NCBI RefSeq assembly: GCF_024748695.1
Contig: NZ_CP087176.1
Coordinates: 2,597,501-2,661,500, forward strand
Source of the DNA: Pseudomonas sp. B21-040
GTDB taxonomy: Bacteria > Pseudomonadota > Gammaproteobacteria > Pseudomonadales > Pseudomonadaceae
Direction: 5' to 3'
DNA length: 64,000 nt
The number at the start of each line of letters is the position of its first letter. The first letter of the stretch is position 1. The notes under the pieces were generated by a model. It saw only the letters and a list, made by a program, of their open reading frames with translations, made no database searches and was not told the DNA's origin. Shown piece by piece: positions 7,935 to 15,980 of the stretch. The position numbers and the translations under genes were made by a program.

Positions 7935-8846
7935 ATGGCAATTCAAATCAAACCGGTCGCGGGTCGAATTGGCGCGCAATTGGAAGGCGTTAAATTAGAT
8001 GGACATATCAGTGCTGAACAATTCGAGTTTATTAATCAAGCACTGCTGAAATACAAAGTTCTGTTCTTTCGCGACCAACATCTGGATGACGCTGAACACG
8101 AAGCCTTTTCCCGGCGCTTCGGTGACCAGGTGCCGCATCCAACCGTACGTTCTGCTGAGCAAAGCACCGCCATTCTGAACCTTGATGCCAAGGAAACCCG
8201 GGCCAATTCCTGGCATACCGATGTGACCTTCGTTGCCAATTACCCGAAAATATCCATCTTGCGCGGTGTGGTCATTCCGCCTTACGGCGGCGACACGGTA
8301 TGGGCTAATACGGCGGCAGCCTACGCTGATTTGCCCGAGCCATTAAAACAACTTGCAGATAATCTGCGCGCGTTACACACCAACTTATATGACTATGCGG
8401 CGCCGCGTAATACCGATGAGTCGGGTATTAAACGTTATCGCGAACAGTTTGCGGCTGAAGTCTACGAGACTGAACATCCATTGGTGCGGGTGCATCCGGA
8501 GTCGGGTGAAAGAAGTTTGTTGTTGGGGCACTTTGTCAAACAGATACAGGGCGTAAGTCATGGTGATTCGAAACAACTGATTCGCTTGTTCCACGACCGT
8601 ATTACCCATGTCGACAACACTGTGCGCTGGCGCTGGCAGGAGGGCGATGTGGTGATCTGGGACAACCGCGCCACGCAGCACATTGCGATCAACGACTACG
8701 GCGACGCCCAGCGCATCGTGCGCCGGACCACCATCGACGGTGATGTGCCGGTGGGGGTGGATGGTCGCTTGAGCCAGGCGATCAAGCCAAGCCCGGACAC
8801 CCGCTCGCCGAAAACCGAAGCCGACAAAAAACATCTCGCCGCCTGA
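7935..8846 (+). CDS. atsK: AtsK-like alpha-ketoglutarate-dependent alkylsulfatase (TauD family)
   Basis: This 303-residue Fe(II)/2-oxoglutarate dioxygenase has the HxD...H metal triad: His94 and Asp96 in SWHTDVTF, and His249 in ATQHIA, followed by an Arg pair (RIVRRTT) for 2-oxoglutarate binding. Segments such as GGDTVWANTAAAY, YETEHPLVRVHP and NTVRWRWQEGDV fit AtsK of Pseudomonas better than TauD. AtsK releases sulfate from alkyl sulfate esters for sulfur supply. ATG at 7935 is set by the AGGAGG site 7 bases upstream; a longer frame from 7863 is rejected. It heads a cassette with an ABC importer, so its substrate is probably imported. Confidence 0.8.
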   Translation: MAIQIKPVAGRIGAQLEGVKLDGHISAEQFEFINQALLKYKVLFFRDQHLDDAEHEAFSRRFGDQVPHPTVRSAEQSTAILNLDAKETRANSWHTDVTFVANYPKISILRGVVIPPYGGDTVWANTAAAYADLPEPLKQLADNLRALHTNLYDYAAPRNTDESGIKRYREQFAAEVYETEHPLVRVHPESGERSLLLGHFVKQIQGVSHGDSKQLIRLFHDRITHVDNTVRWRWQEGDVVIWDNRATQHIAINDYGDAQRIVRRTTIDGDVPVGVDGRLSQAIKPSPDTRSPKTEADKKHLAA

Positions 8847-8882
8847 CCGGCCGACTCTCATTGATTCAAGGAAGACGTGTCC

Positions 8883-9995
8883 ATGGCCTCATTCAAAGCT
8901 GATTTCCTGTTTCGCAAGGGCCGCATCGCTGCCGCGCTCGCGGTGGTACTGGCGGTACCGTTGGCCCAGGCTGATGTAGTGCGTATTGGTGTAGCGACGG
9001 CGGGCGGCGGTGACCCGGTCACCTTCAGTGGCTCGACGTTGGGCATCGTGCGTAACCAGCAATTGTTGGAGAAAGCCTTCGCTGGAAGCGGAACCGAGGT
9101 GCAATGGTTCTTCTTCAAGGGGGCGGGGCCGGCTGTCAACGAAGCCTTGTCAAACCAGCAACTCGACTTCGCTTACCAGGGCGATCTGCCCGCAGTCGTC
9201 GGGCGCTCCAATGGACTGGACACCAAGTTGCTGGCGGCATTGGGCGTACGCGCCAATCTTTACCTGGCCGTGCCCAAGGGCTCTCCCATCAAAAGCATTG
9301 AGGATCTGAAAGACAAAAAAGTCGCCCTGTTTCGTGGCACCAACGGCCACCTGGTGGCAATCAACCTCTTGGCGGAGCACGGTCTTACCGAACGCGAAAT
9401 CAAGGTGATCAACCTCGATACCGGCAGCACTCAAGCTGCATTGGTATCCAATGGGGTAGATGCCGCATTTGGCGGTCGCGAACTGTTCAAACTGCGCGAT
9501 AAAGGCCTGATCGACATCGTTTACGACAATCCCACTCAGGATGTGCGCTACACCCGGCAGACTGCACTGGTGGTTCGGGGGGGCTATGAAAAAGAACACC
9601 CGGACAACGTGCAAAAGGTCGTCGATACGCTAGTGGACGCGGCGAAATGGACGTCGGAAGACAGCCATCGTGACGCGGTCTTCACTGAATGGGCCAAGAG
9701 TAATGAGCCTGCAGAATCACTGCGCGCCGACTTTACCGGGGTCAGCATCAGGGACAGGGCTTCGCCTCTGGTCGACAACTTCTTGCTGAGTCGCTATCAG
9801 GCTGTGGCGGATCAAGCCAAGGAAGAAAAACTGATCCGTCGCCCCGTCAGTATCGATGGCTGGTTCGAGACCCGTTATTTGCAGAAATCCCTCAAAACCA
9901 AGGGGCTTGAGAATTACTGGACGCCCTACGGACCGGATGGCAAACAGCCGGCTGGTAATGCAGTAGCGGCCGCGACCAGCAAGCAAGGGAGCTAG
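8883..9995 (+). CDS. Substrate-binding protein of a sulfonate/sulfate-ester ABC importer
   Basis: The 370-residue protein has a signal peptide ending near AQA-DVVRIGVA and an SsuA/AtsR-like periplasmic binding fold: GTEVQWFFFKGAGPAVNEAL, FAYQGDLPAVVGRSNG, VPKGSPIKSIEDLKDKKVALFRGTNGH and VSNGVDAAFGGRELF. It would capture aliphatic sulfonates or sulfate esters. ATG at 8883 is taken as the start; GTG at 8877 is an alternative, both being close to the AAGGAAG site at 8868-8874. Two permeases and an ATPase follow immediately, completing the transporter. Confidence 0.85.
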   Translation: MASFKADFLFRKGRIAAALAVVLAVPLAQADVVRIGVATAGGGDPVTFSGSTLGIVRNQQLLEKAFAGSGTEVQWFFFKGAGPAVNEALSNQQLDFAYQGDLPAVVGRSNGLDTKLLAALGVRANLYLAVPKGSPIKSIEDLKDKKVALFRGTNGHLVAINLLAEHGLTEREIKVINLDTGSTQAALVSNGVDAAFGGRELFKLRDKGLIDIVYDNPTQDVRYTRQTALVVRGGYEKEHPDNVQKVVDTLVDAAKWTSEDSHRDAVFTEWAKSNEPAESLRADFTGVSIRDRASPLVDNFLLSRYQAVADQAKEEKLIRRPVSIDGWFETRYLQKSLKTKGLENYWTPYGPDGKQPAGNAVAAATSKQGS

Positions 9996-9999
9996 GTAA

Positions 10000-10902
10000 A
10001 TGGCCAGGGCACAGACCGTCAGACTAGAGCCGTACACGGCGCCGGCACCGAACGATAACGTCAAACGTTTTCCACCGTCACCGGCCCGCCCAGTACGCAA
10101 GGTTGAGGTGTCGCGCACCTCAGCCTGGCGCGTCAGTCTGGGTGACAAGGCCTTGCCCTGGCTGTTGCCGCTGGTGTTGCTGGGCTTATGGTACCTGGGG
10201 GTGGAACGCGGCTGGCTTTCAGAGCAGGTTCTGCCACCACCCGTCTACGTTTACCAGACCTTGTCGGACCTGGTCTCCAGCGGTGATCTCTGGCTCAACG
10301 CGTCTGCCAGCCTGCAGCGGGTGGTCGTCGGATTTACATTGGGCGCCTTGATCGGCATCGCTCTGGGCCTGGCCATGGGATTGTCCAGGACCCTGGAGGA
10401 TTATCTGTTACCCACCTTCAACGCACTGGTGCAAATACCGGTATTGGGCTGGTTACCGTTTGCCCTGTTGCTGTTTGGTATCGGTGAGACGCTCAAGTAT
10501 GTGCTGATTGCCAAGGCGGCCTTGGTGCCGATCACGCTGTGTACCTTGCAGGCTTTCCGCCAGGCGCCCAAAGGGTTGTTGGAAGTCGGCCGGGCCTACG
10601 GTTTCAGTCGTCGGCAAAGCGTCACCTCCATCGTCTTGCCTGCGGCGATCCCGACGTTGTTTACCGGTTTGCGTCTGGGCTTCACCAAAGCCTGGTTATC
10701 GCTGGTAGTGGTCGAATTGGTGGCATCGAGTGAGGGGCTGGGGTACCTGATCGTCTACGGGCGTCAGCTATTTCAACTGGACATGGTGATGGCGGCCGTC
10801 GTGGTGGTGGGTGCGCTGGGCCTGTTGATAGACCGCGGTTTCGATTACGCGGAGAAACGCCTCAATCGGGGGCGGCCAACTGCCGGGGGGCGCCTGTCAT
10901 GA
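10000..10902 (+). CDS. ABC importer permease, SsuC/TauC family (first)
   Basis: This 300-residue integral membrane protein has a polar, Pro-rich N-terminal extension of about 45 residues and then six predicted transmembrane segments. The ATPase-contact loop is of the EAA type (LLEVGRAYGFSRRQSVTSIVLPAAIP), as in SsuC and TauC. It starts 4 bases after the binding-protein gene and overlaps the second permease by 4 bases. It probably forms the channel as a heterodimer with the next gene's product. Confidence 0.85.
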   Translation: MARAQTVRLEPYTAPAPNDNVKRFPPSPARPVRKVEVSRTSAWRVSLGDKALPWLLPLVLLGLWYLGVERGWLSEQVLPPPVYVYQTLSDLVSSGDLWLNASASLQRVVVGFTLGALIGIALGLAMGLSRTLEDYLLPTFNALVQIPVLGWLPFALLLFGIGETLKYVLIAKAALVPITLCTLQAFRQAPKGLLEVGRAYGFSRRQSVTSIVLPAAIPTLFTGLRLGFTKAWLSLVVVELVASSEGLGYLIVYGRQLFQLDMVMAAVVVVGALGLLIDRGFDYAEKRLNRGRPTAGGRLS

Positions 10903-11684
10903 GTGCGATCTTGTCAGTCGGTCGCGGTAGCCGCCGATATCGCGGTTGGATCTTGCCCATTGCCGCCATAGCCGTCTGGTGGCTGGCTTCAAACCAGGGA
11001 TGGAGCCAATCGGGGCTGTTCGTTTCGCCAGAAAAAGTCGCTGCTACGGCCTGGGATCAAATGGCCTCGGGCAAATTCTGGCGGGCAATTTCTGCCAGTC
11101 TGGCGCGCAACCTCAGTGGCTTTTTTATCGGTACCACGCTGGGCCTGGTACTGGGTTGCCTGTTGGGCCTGTCGCGGTATTTCGAGCGATTAGTCGGACC
11201 GAGCTTCAATACCTTCAAGCAAATCTCTCTGTTCGCCTGGATTCCGTTGATCTCGGTGTGGTTCGGCCTGGGCGATGTGGCCAAGGTGGTGTTCTTGTCA
11301 TTGGCAGCACTGGTGCCGGTGGTGGTGAATACCTGTGACGGTTTGCGCAACGTCCCGCCCAACCTGTTGGAGGTGGCGCGGGTGTATGGCTTCACCCGTT
11401 GGCAAACCATCATCGGGGTGATGCTGCCTTCCGCCTTACCGTCGATTTTCACGGGGCTTTACCTGGCGCTGGTCTATTCCTGGCTGGCGACCATCGGCGC
11501 GGAGTACCTGTTGGTATCAGGGGAGGGGATTGGCAACACGCTGATTGATGGCAGCGAACATTTCATGATGGACCTGGTGTTGTTTGGAATGGTGATTATC
11601 GGCCTGGTGGGCTGGGGCCTCAACGCATTGGCGCGGACACTTGAGCGGCGGATGCAGCGCCTGTATGGCATCGCTCCTCGTTGA
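10899..11684 (+). CDS. ABC importer permease, SsuC/TauC family (second)
   Basis: The 261-residue membrane protein is related to the preceding permease and has its own EAA-type loop (LLEVARVYGFTRWQTIIGVMLPSALP). Typical SsuABC systems use one permease gene as a homodimer, while sulfate-ester and some aromatic sulfonate systems carry two, so the pair suggests a heterodimeric channel. The ATG overlaps the first permease stop as ATGA. Confidence 0.85.
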   Translation: MSAILSVGRGSRRYRGWILPIAAIAVWWLASNQGWSQSGLFVSPEKVAATAWDQMASGKFWRAISASLARNLSGFFIGTTLGLVLGCLLGLSRYFERLVGPSFNTFKQISLFAWIPLISVWFGLGDVAKVVFLSLAALVPVVVNTCDGLRNVPPNLLEVARVYGFTRWQTIIGVMLPSALPSIFTGLYLALVYSWLATIGAEYLLVSGEGIGNTLIDGSEHFMMDLVLFGMVIIGLVGWGLNALARTLERRMQRLYGIAPR

Positions 11685-11709
11685 TTGGCACTTTCAAAAG
11701 GATCGCAAC

Positions 11710-12474
11710 ATGCTCAACAACGGCCTGACCCTGGAAAACATCAGCAAGCGTTTCGCTTCCCGACCGGGTAGTTCGACTCAATTGCAAGTACTCGACAACA
11801 TCCAGCTCGACATTGCACCGGGCGAGTTCATCAGCATCGTCGGCGCCAGTGGCTGCGGCAAATCCACGCTGCTGCGACTGATACTTGGCCTGGACGAAGA
11901 ATACGACGGGCGCATCCTGCTCGATGGCAAACCCATTGACGGCACTGGCCTGGAACGCGGCATCGTCTTTCAGGATCACCGCTTGTTCCCTTGGCTCAAC
12001 GTCGAGCAGAACGTCGCTGTTGGCCTCAAGAACTCACCCCTGAGCGCCCGGCAGAAACGCGACACTGTGCGCGAGCACGTCGAACTGGTCGGCTTGCACG
12101 ATTTTATCGATGCCTATCCGCATCAGATATCCGGCGGCATGGCGCAACGCGTGGCGATAGCCCGCGGCCTGGTCAACCGACCGAGCGTGCTGTTGCTGGA
12201 TGAACCGCTGGGTGCACTCGATGCCTTGACCCGTGCGCGCCTGCAGGGCGAGCTGCAAAACATTTGGCTCAAGGAAAAAATCACCATGATCCTGGTCACC
12301 CACGATGTGGATGAGGCGGTATTCCTCGGCGATCGGGTGGTGGTCATGCAGCCCAATCCCGGCCGCATCCGACGCATTGTCGACATCGATCTACCGCGCT
12401 CGCGCAACCGCAGTGACAGCCGCTTCATCGCCCTGCGCGACGATGTGCTGAGTGATTTCGCCGAGCTGCACTAA
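11710..12474 (+). CDS. ABC importer ATPase, SsuB/TauB family
   Basis: The 254-residue ATPase has Walker A (VGASGCGKSTLL), Q-loop (GIVFQDHRLFPWL), signature (ISGGMAQRVAIARGL), Walker B (VLLLDEPLGALDAL) and H-loop (LVTHDVDEAV). These and the length match SsuB and TauB. ATG at 11710 follows an AAGGA site; the frame continues upstream into the permease 3' end but without a better start. It energises the importer formed by the two preceding permeases. Confidence 0.9.
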   Translation: MLNNGLTLENISKRFASRPGSSTQLQVLDNIQLDIAPGEFISIVGASGCGKSTLLRLILGLDEEYDGRILLDGKPIDGTGLERGIVFQDHRLFPWLNVEQNVAVGLKNSPLSARQKRDTVREHVELVGLHDFIDAYPHQISGGMAQRVAIARGLVNRPSVLLLDEPLGALDALTRARLQGELQNIWLKEKITMILVTHDVDEAVFLGDRVVVMQPNPGRIRRIVDIDLPRSRNRSDSRFIALRDDVLSDFAELH

Positions 12475-12531
12475 GCCTTTGCGCCGCGCGCGAGCTCATC
12501 TTTTTAAGCGTGTTTTTTCAAGGAACGGGAA

Positions 12532-13914
12532 ATGTCCGAACGCCAGCTCAGCCTTAACCTCTTTATCTACCCCAACGGCCATCACGAAGCCGCCTGGCGT
12601 CACCCACAGTCGGTGCCGGAATTCTCCATGGATATCGGCTATTACCAGCAATTGGCGCTACGCGCTGAACGCGAGAAGCTTGATGCGATTTTCTTCGCTG
12701 ACTCGCCGTCACTGGCCGAAAGCGGGCGTGAAGGTTTGCGCATTCGTTTCGAACCCATTACCTGGCTGGCGGCCATTGCCGCGGTGACCCAACGCATAGG
12801 CCTGATCGCCACGGCCAGCACGACCTACAGCGAGCCCTACAACCTGGCTCGCTCGTTCAGTGCGCTGGACCACCTCAGCAAGGGTCGCGCCGGTTGGAAT
12901 ATCGTCACCACGTCGATGGCGGCAGCCGCCGCCAATTTTGGCCTGGAGCAACATCCGTCGGCTCATGACCGCTATGTCCAGGCCGAAGAATTCGTGCAGG
13001 TGGTCGGTGACCTGTGGGACAGCTGGGAGGACGATGCACTGGTGCTGGACAAGGCTTCCGGGGTGTTTGCCGACAGTGACAAGGTGCATTCGATCAACCA
13101 CGTGGGCACTCACTACAAGGTCGCAGGCCCATTCAACTCGCCACGCTCCCCGCAGGGTCGACCGGTGCAGGTGCAGGCCGGCTCTTCCGAGGATGGCCGT
13201 GATTTCGCCTCCAGGCATGCTGAAGCGATTTTTACCGCGCACCAGACCCTGCAAAGCGCGACTGAATTCGCCAACGACATCCGTGCCCGGGCGAAGGCGG
13301 TGGGGCGTGACCCTCGTCAGCTGAAAATTCTCCCGGGCATCAGCCCGTACATCGGCAGCACCGAAGCCGAAGCCCAGCGCAAGTTCGACGAGCTGAACGA
13401 GTTGGTGCTGCCGCACGTTTCACTCGGCCAGCTACGCCGCATGTTGGGGGTCGACCTGTCCGGTCACGATCTGGATGCGCCATTCCCGCGCCACTTGATC
13501 AACTTCGACAGCAGCGAAAGCCAGTCCAGTCGCTTCAAGTTGATCATCGACATCGTCGACCGCGAGAAGCCGACGCTGCGCCAGCTGATTAATCGCCTGG
13601 CCGGTGCTCGCGGGCATTGGGTGCCGGTCGGTACGCCGGTGCAGATTGCCGACCTGATTGAGCAGTGGTTCCGCAGTGGCGCTGCTGATGGTTTCAACGT
13701 GATGCCGCCAGCGTTCCCCGAGGGCTTTGAAGTGTTCCTCGATGAAGTGCTGCCGATTCTGCGCAAGCGTGGCCTGTTCCGAACTGAATATGCGGGCAGT
13801 ACGCTGCGCGAGCATTATGGTCTGAGTCGCCCGGTTTCGCGTTTTGCCTTGAAGTCCGCCTCATCGATCTCTCCATTGCGCAACGGAGTGCAATCGCTTC
13901 CAGATTTTGTTTGA
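12532..13914 (+). CDS. FMN-dependent monooxygenase, NtaA/SnaA/DszA family
   Basis: This 460-residue bacterial-luciferase-like flavin monooxygenase has the family marks: PEFSMDIGYYQQLALRAEREKLDAIFFAD, an AAVTQRIGLIATASTTYSEPYNLAR segment, RAGWNIVTT and PVQVQAGSSEDGRDFASRHAEAIFTAHQ. Members such as DszA, NtaA and SnaA use reduced FMN from a separate reductase to attack organosulfur or amine substrates. The position after the importer suggests desulfurisation of the imported compound. No flavin reductase is present nearby, so FMNH2 would come from elsewhere. The substrate cannot be assigned. Confidence 0.85.
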   Translation: MSERQLSLNLFIYPNGHHEAAWRHPQSVPEFSMDIGYYQQLALRAEREKLDAIFFADSPSLAESGREGLRIRFEPITWLAAIAAVTQRIGLIATASTTYSEPYNLARSFSALDHLSKGRAGWNIVTTSMAAAAANFGLEQHPSAHDRYVQAEEFVQVVGDLWDSWEDDALVLDKASGVFADSDKVHSINHVGTHYKVAGPFNSPRSPQGRPVQVQAGSSEDGRDFASRHAEAIFTAHQTLQSATEFANDIRARAKAVGRDPRQLKILPGISPYIGSTEAEAQRKFDELNELVLPHVSLGQLRRMLGVDLSGHDLDAPFPRHLINFDSSESQSSRFKLIIDIVDREKPTLRQLINRLAGARGHWVPVGTPVQIADLIEQWFRSGAADGFNVMPPAFPEGFEVFLDEVLPILRKRGLFRTEYAGSTLREHYGLSRPVSRFALKSASSISPLRNGVQSLPDFV

Positions 13915-13932
13915 TTTCTTTATCCGCCCAAA

Positions 13933-13966
13933 TAAAAAAACCGCGACCCAGCACCAAGGGTCGCGG
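13933..13966 (-). terminator. Rho-independent terminator of the csgB-csgA operon
   Basis: A 9-base-pair perfect stem (CCGCGACCC at 13941-13949 pairing with GGGTCGCGG at 13958-13966) is followed, on the minus strand, by a run of seven T. It lies 20-45 bases downstream of the csgA stop. On the plus strand the hairpin follows the monooxygenase gene without a T run, so it may block convergent transcription less efficiently there. Confidence 0.85.
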
Positions 13967-13985
13967 TCTATTCCCCCCCATTAAC

Positions 13986-15431
13986 TCATTGCTGTAGCAC
14001 GGTGGCCTTGTTGGTACTGCCATATTGCTGCACGGTTGCCGTCTGGGTCATGCCGCTTTGGTCGACGCTGGCAATGTTGCCGCTGCCCCCCTGGGTCACA
14101 TAGGCCACGTTCATGGTGTCAGCCTGTTTGACCGTGATCATGTTGTCGCTGCCGTATTGTGCGGTGTATGCCTGGTTGCTGCTGCCGGACTGGTCGAACT
14201 CGGTGCTGTTGCCGTAACCGTTGCTGCTGCCTTGCGCCAGGTTGGTCTCACCGCGCTGGTCGGAGATCAGGATGTTGTCGCTGCCGTTCTGGTCGAAGTA
14301 CAGCTCGTTGTAGGAATCAGCCTGGCTGACCGTGGTTTTGTTCCCGGTGCCGGACTGGTTGGTGGTCATGATGTGGCCGGTGTCTTTTTGGGTGAAGTTG
14401 GCGACGTTGTTGCTGCCGTACTGATTGACGGTTGCCATTTGGTTGCTGCCGAACTGGCCACCCGCTTGTGGACCTTTCCAGTTGCTGGCGTAGACCTTGT
14501 TACCGTCACCCATCGAGGTGGCGTTGAGTACATGGCCGTCGCCGGTTTGATAGGTGAAATGCACGTTGCCCGTGCCCTGTTGGTACAGCGCGACGGTCGA
14601 GCTGAGGGACTCGAACTGGTCGGCGTAGATGGCGTTGAGGTCGCCAACTTGCAGCACTGTCGCGGAGTTGTTTTCGCCGAAGCTCTGGTCGACCACGGTT
14701 TCGTTGGACTGCCCGTATTGATTGATGGTGGTTTCGCTGGCGAGTTGGCTGTCTTGCCAGACTTCGGTGCCGTTGAGGTCGCCGTACTGGTTGATGGTCA
14801 GGGTGCTGCCGTCACCGTCACGCTGGTCGCCGTAGGCATAGTTGCCGCTGCCGGCCTGGTTGATGCCAATCTGGCCGTTGGTCTGGAACGTCTGTTCAGC
14901 GGTGCCGTAGTTGCCGTTGCCGTACTGGATGACTGTCGCGTTATTGGCGACGCCCAGTTCAGTCTGTTCGATGTTGGCTTCGTTGTTGTCACCGAACTGG
15001 TAGGTCTTGGCGGTCGTAGCGTCCTGACTGTCCTGATAGATGAACGAGAAGTTGCCGCTGCCTGACTGTTGTTGCAGCGCCTCGCTGCTACCCACACCGA
15101 TTGACTGGCTGGCATGGGCGACGTTCAGGGAGCCAGCCTGTTGCTGGGTGATGGTGCTGCCGTCTTCGTATAGTTGCTCGGCATAGCCGGCGTTGTATTC
15201 ACCTGCCTGGCTCTGGTCGATGGTGCTGCTGGCGTGGTCTTGCACCGCCGCCGCGTCGTTGCCAAGACCCTGTTGCAACTGGGTGGCGGTACTGAACGGG
15301 GCCACGGTCTGTTTGACATCGGCGATGTTGGTATCACCGAACTGACTCTGGTTGGAAACGCTGTCATCGGCGATGGCCTGGGCACTGACAATGACCAGGA
15401 TGGCGGCGGTAAGGGGCGTCAGTTTGAACAT
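13986..15431 (-). CDS. csgA: CsgA-like major curlin with about twenty repeats
   Basis: The 481-residue product has a signal peptide ending near QAIA-DDS. Nearly all the rest is curlin-type repeats of about 22 residues with Gln and Asn at fixed spacing (for example INQYGDLNGTEVWQ and VDQSGMTQTATVQQ). Counting by eye gives about 19-20 units, against five in Escherichia coli CsgA. Repeats around residues 310-340 are irregular (GDGNKVYASNWKGPQAGGQFG). It would form the amyloid fibre after export through CsgG. A GGAGG site precedes the ATG, and csgB lies 27 bases upstream. Confidence 0.85.
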   Translation of the reverse strand: MFKLTPLTAAILVIVSAQAIADDSVSNQSQFGDTNIADVKQTVAPFSTATQLQQGLGNDAAAVQDHASSTIDQSQAGEYNAGYAEQLYEDGSTITQQQAGSLNVAHASQSIGVGSSEALQQQSGSGNFSFIYQDSQDATTAKTYQFGDNNEANIEQTELGVANNATVIQYGNGNYGTAEQTFQTNGQIGINQAGSGNYAYGDQRDGDGSTLTINQYGDLNGTEVWQDSQLASETTINQYGQSNETVVDQSFGENNSATVLQVGDLNAIYADQFESLSSTVALYQQGTGNVHFTYQTGDGHVLNATSMGDGNKVYASNWKGPQAGGQFGSNQMATVNQYGSNNVANFTQKDTGHIMTTNQSGTGNKTTVSQADSYNELYFDQNGSDNILISDQRGETNLAQGSSNGYGNSTEFDQSGSSNQAYTAQYGSDNMITVKQADTMNVAYVTQGGSGNIASVDQSGMTQTATVQQYGSTNKATVLQQ

Positions 15432-15458
15432 GGTGAAACCTCCAAAGTGATGCAGTGC

Positions 15459-15920
15459 TTAGCGATATTGTTTGACCGAAACGCTCATGCCGTTGCCGGA
15501 CTGGGTCACGGCGCTGGATAGCCCCGTACCGGCCTGGTCGATGCTGGCGTCGTTGTTGTTGCCGTTCTGGGAAATCTGCGCACGGTTGTGGCTGCCGTTC
15601 TGGGTGATGGCGGCGTTATTGCCCGAACCTTGCTGGTTGATCATTGCCATCAGGTCGTTGCCTTGTTGCAGGATGTACGCTTCCTGATTACTGCCCGACT
15701 GGACAATGGTGCCGAGCAGCGACTGGCCGTTCTGCTGCAACAGCGCGACATTGGCCTGACCGTTCTGATCGATCAGCGCATGCTGGCCAACCGGCGGTGG
15801 CAACTCGCCAAGGTCGGTGCCCGGGCCGAGGTCGTCGTTTTCCATCAAGTCGTCGGCGCGCACGCCCGCACTGCTGCAAAGCAGGAGCAGGCAGAGCAGG
15901 GCGGCGGTCGGCGTTTTCAT
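15459..15920 (-). CDS. csgB: CsgB-like curlin nucleator
   Basis: This 153-residue protein has a signal peptide ending near VRA-DDL, an acidic and Pro-containing spacer (about residues 23-45), then roughly five curlin repeats (VALLQQNGQSLLGTIVQSG, AMINQQGSGNNAAITQNG and similar) and a basic C-terminus, QYR. The gene lies just before csgA in the usual csgB-csgA order, and a basic end is known for CsgB, which nucleates fibre growth. Separation from a second CsgA-like subunit rests on size and order. Confidence 0.82.
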   Translation of the reverse strand: MKTPTAALLCLLLLCSSAGVRADDLMENDDLGPGTDLGELPPPVGQHALIDQNGQANVALLQQNGQSLLGTIVQSGSNQEAYILQQGNDLMAMINQQGSGNNAAITQNGSHNRAQISQNGNNNDASIDQAGTGLSSAVTQSGNGMSVSVKQYR

Positions 15921-15945
15921 GATTCAATCCTTTGTCAAACGGCCT

Positions 15946-15974
15946 GCCCCATCCACCGTGACGGTGGATGGGGC
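15946..15974 (-). terminator. Perfect hairpin between the surface-protein gene and csgB
   Basis: A perfect 14-base inverted repeat (GCCCCATCCACCGT with its complement) lies 7 bases after the stop of the upstream minus-strand gene and 26 bases before the csgB start. There is no T run on the minus strand, so it is more likely a transcript-stabilising or attenuating structure within the operon than a full terminator. Confidence 0.6.
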
Positions 15975-15980
15975 GAGGGC

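Noticed and set aside
14025..15065. 346-residue plus-strand frame opposite csgA
   Set aside because: Antisense of the curlin repeats, with Val/Gly/Ala composition and no supporting signal.
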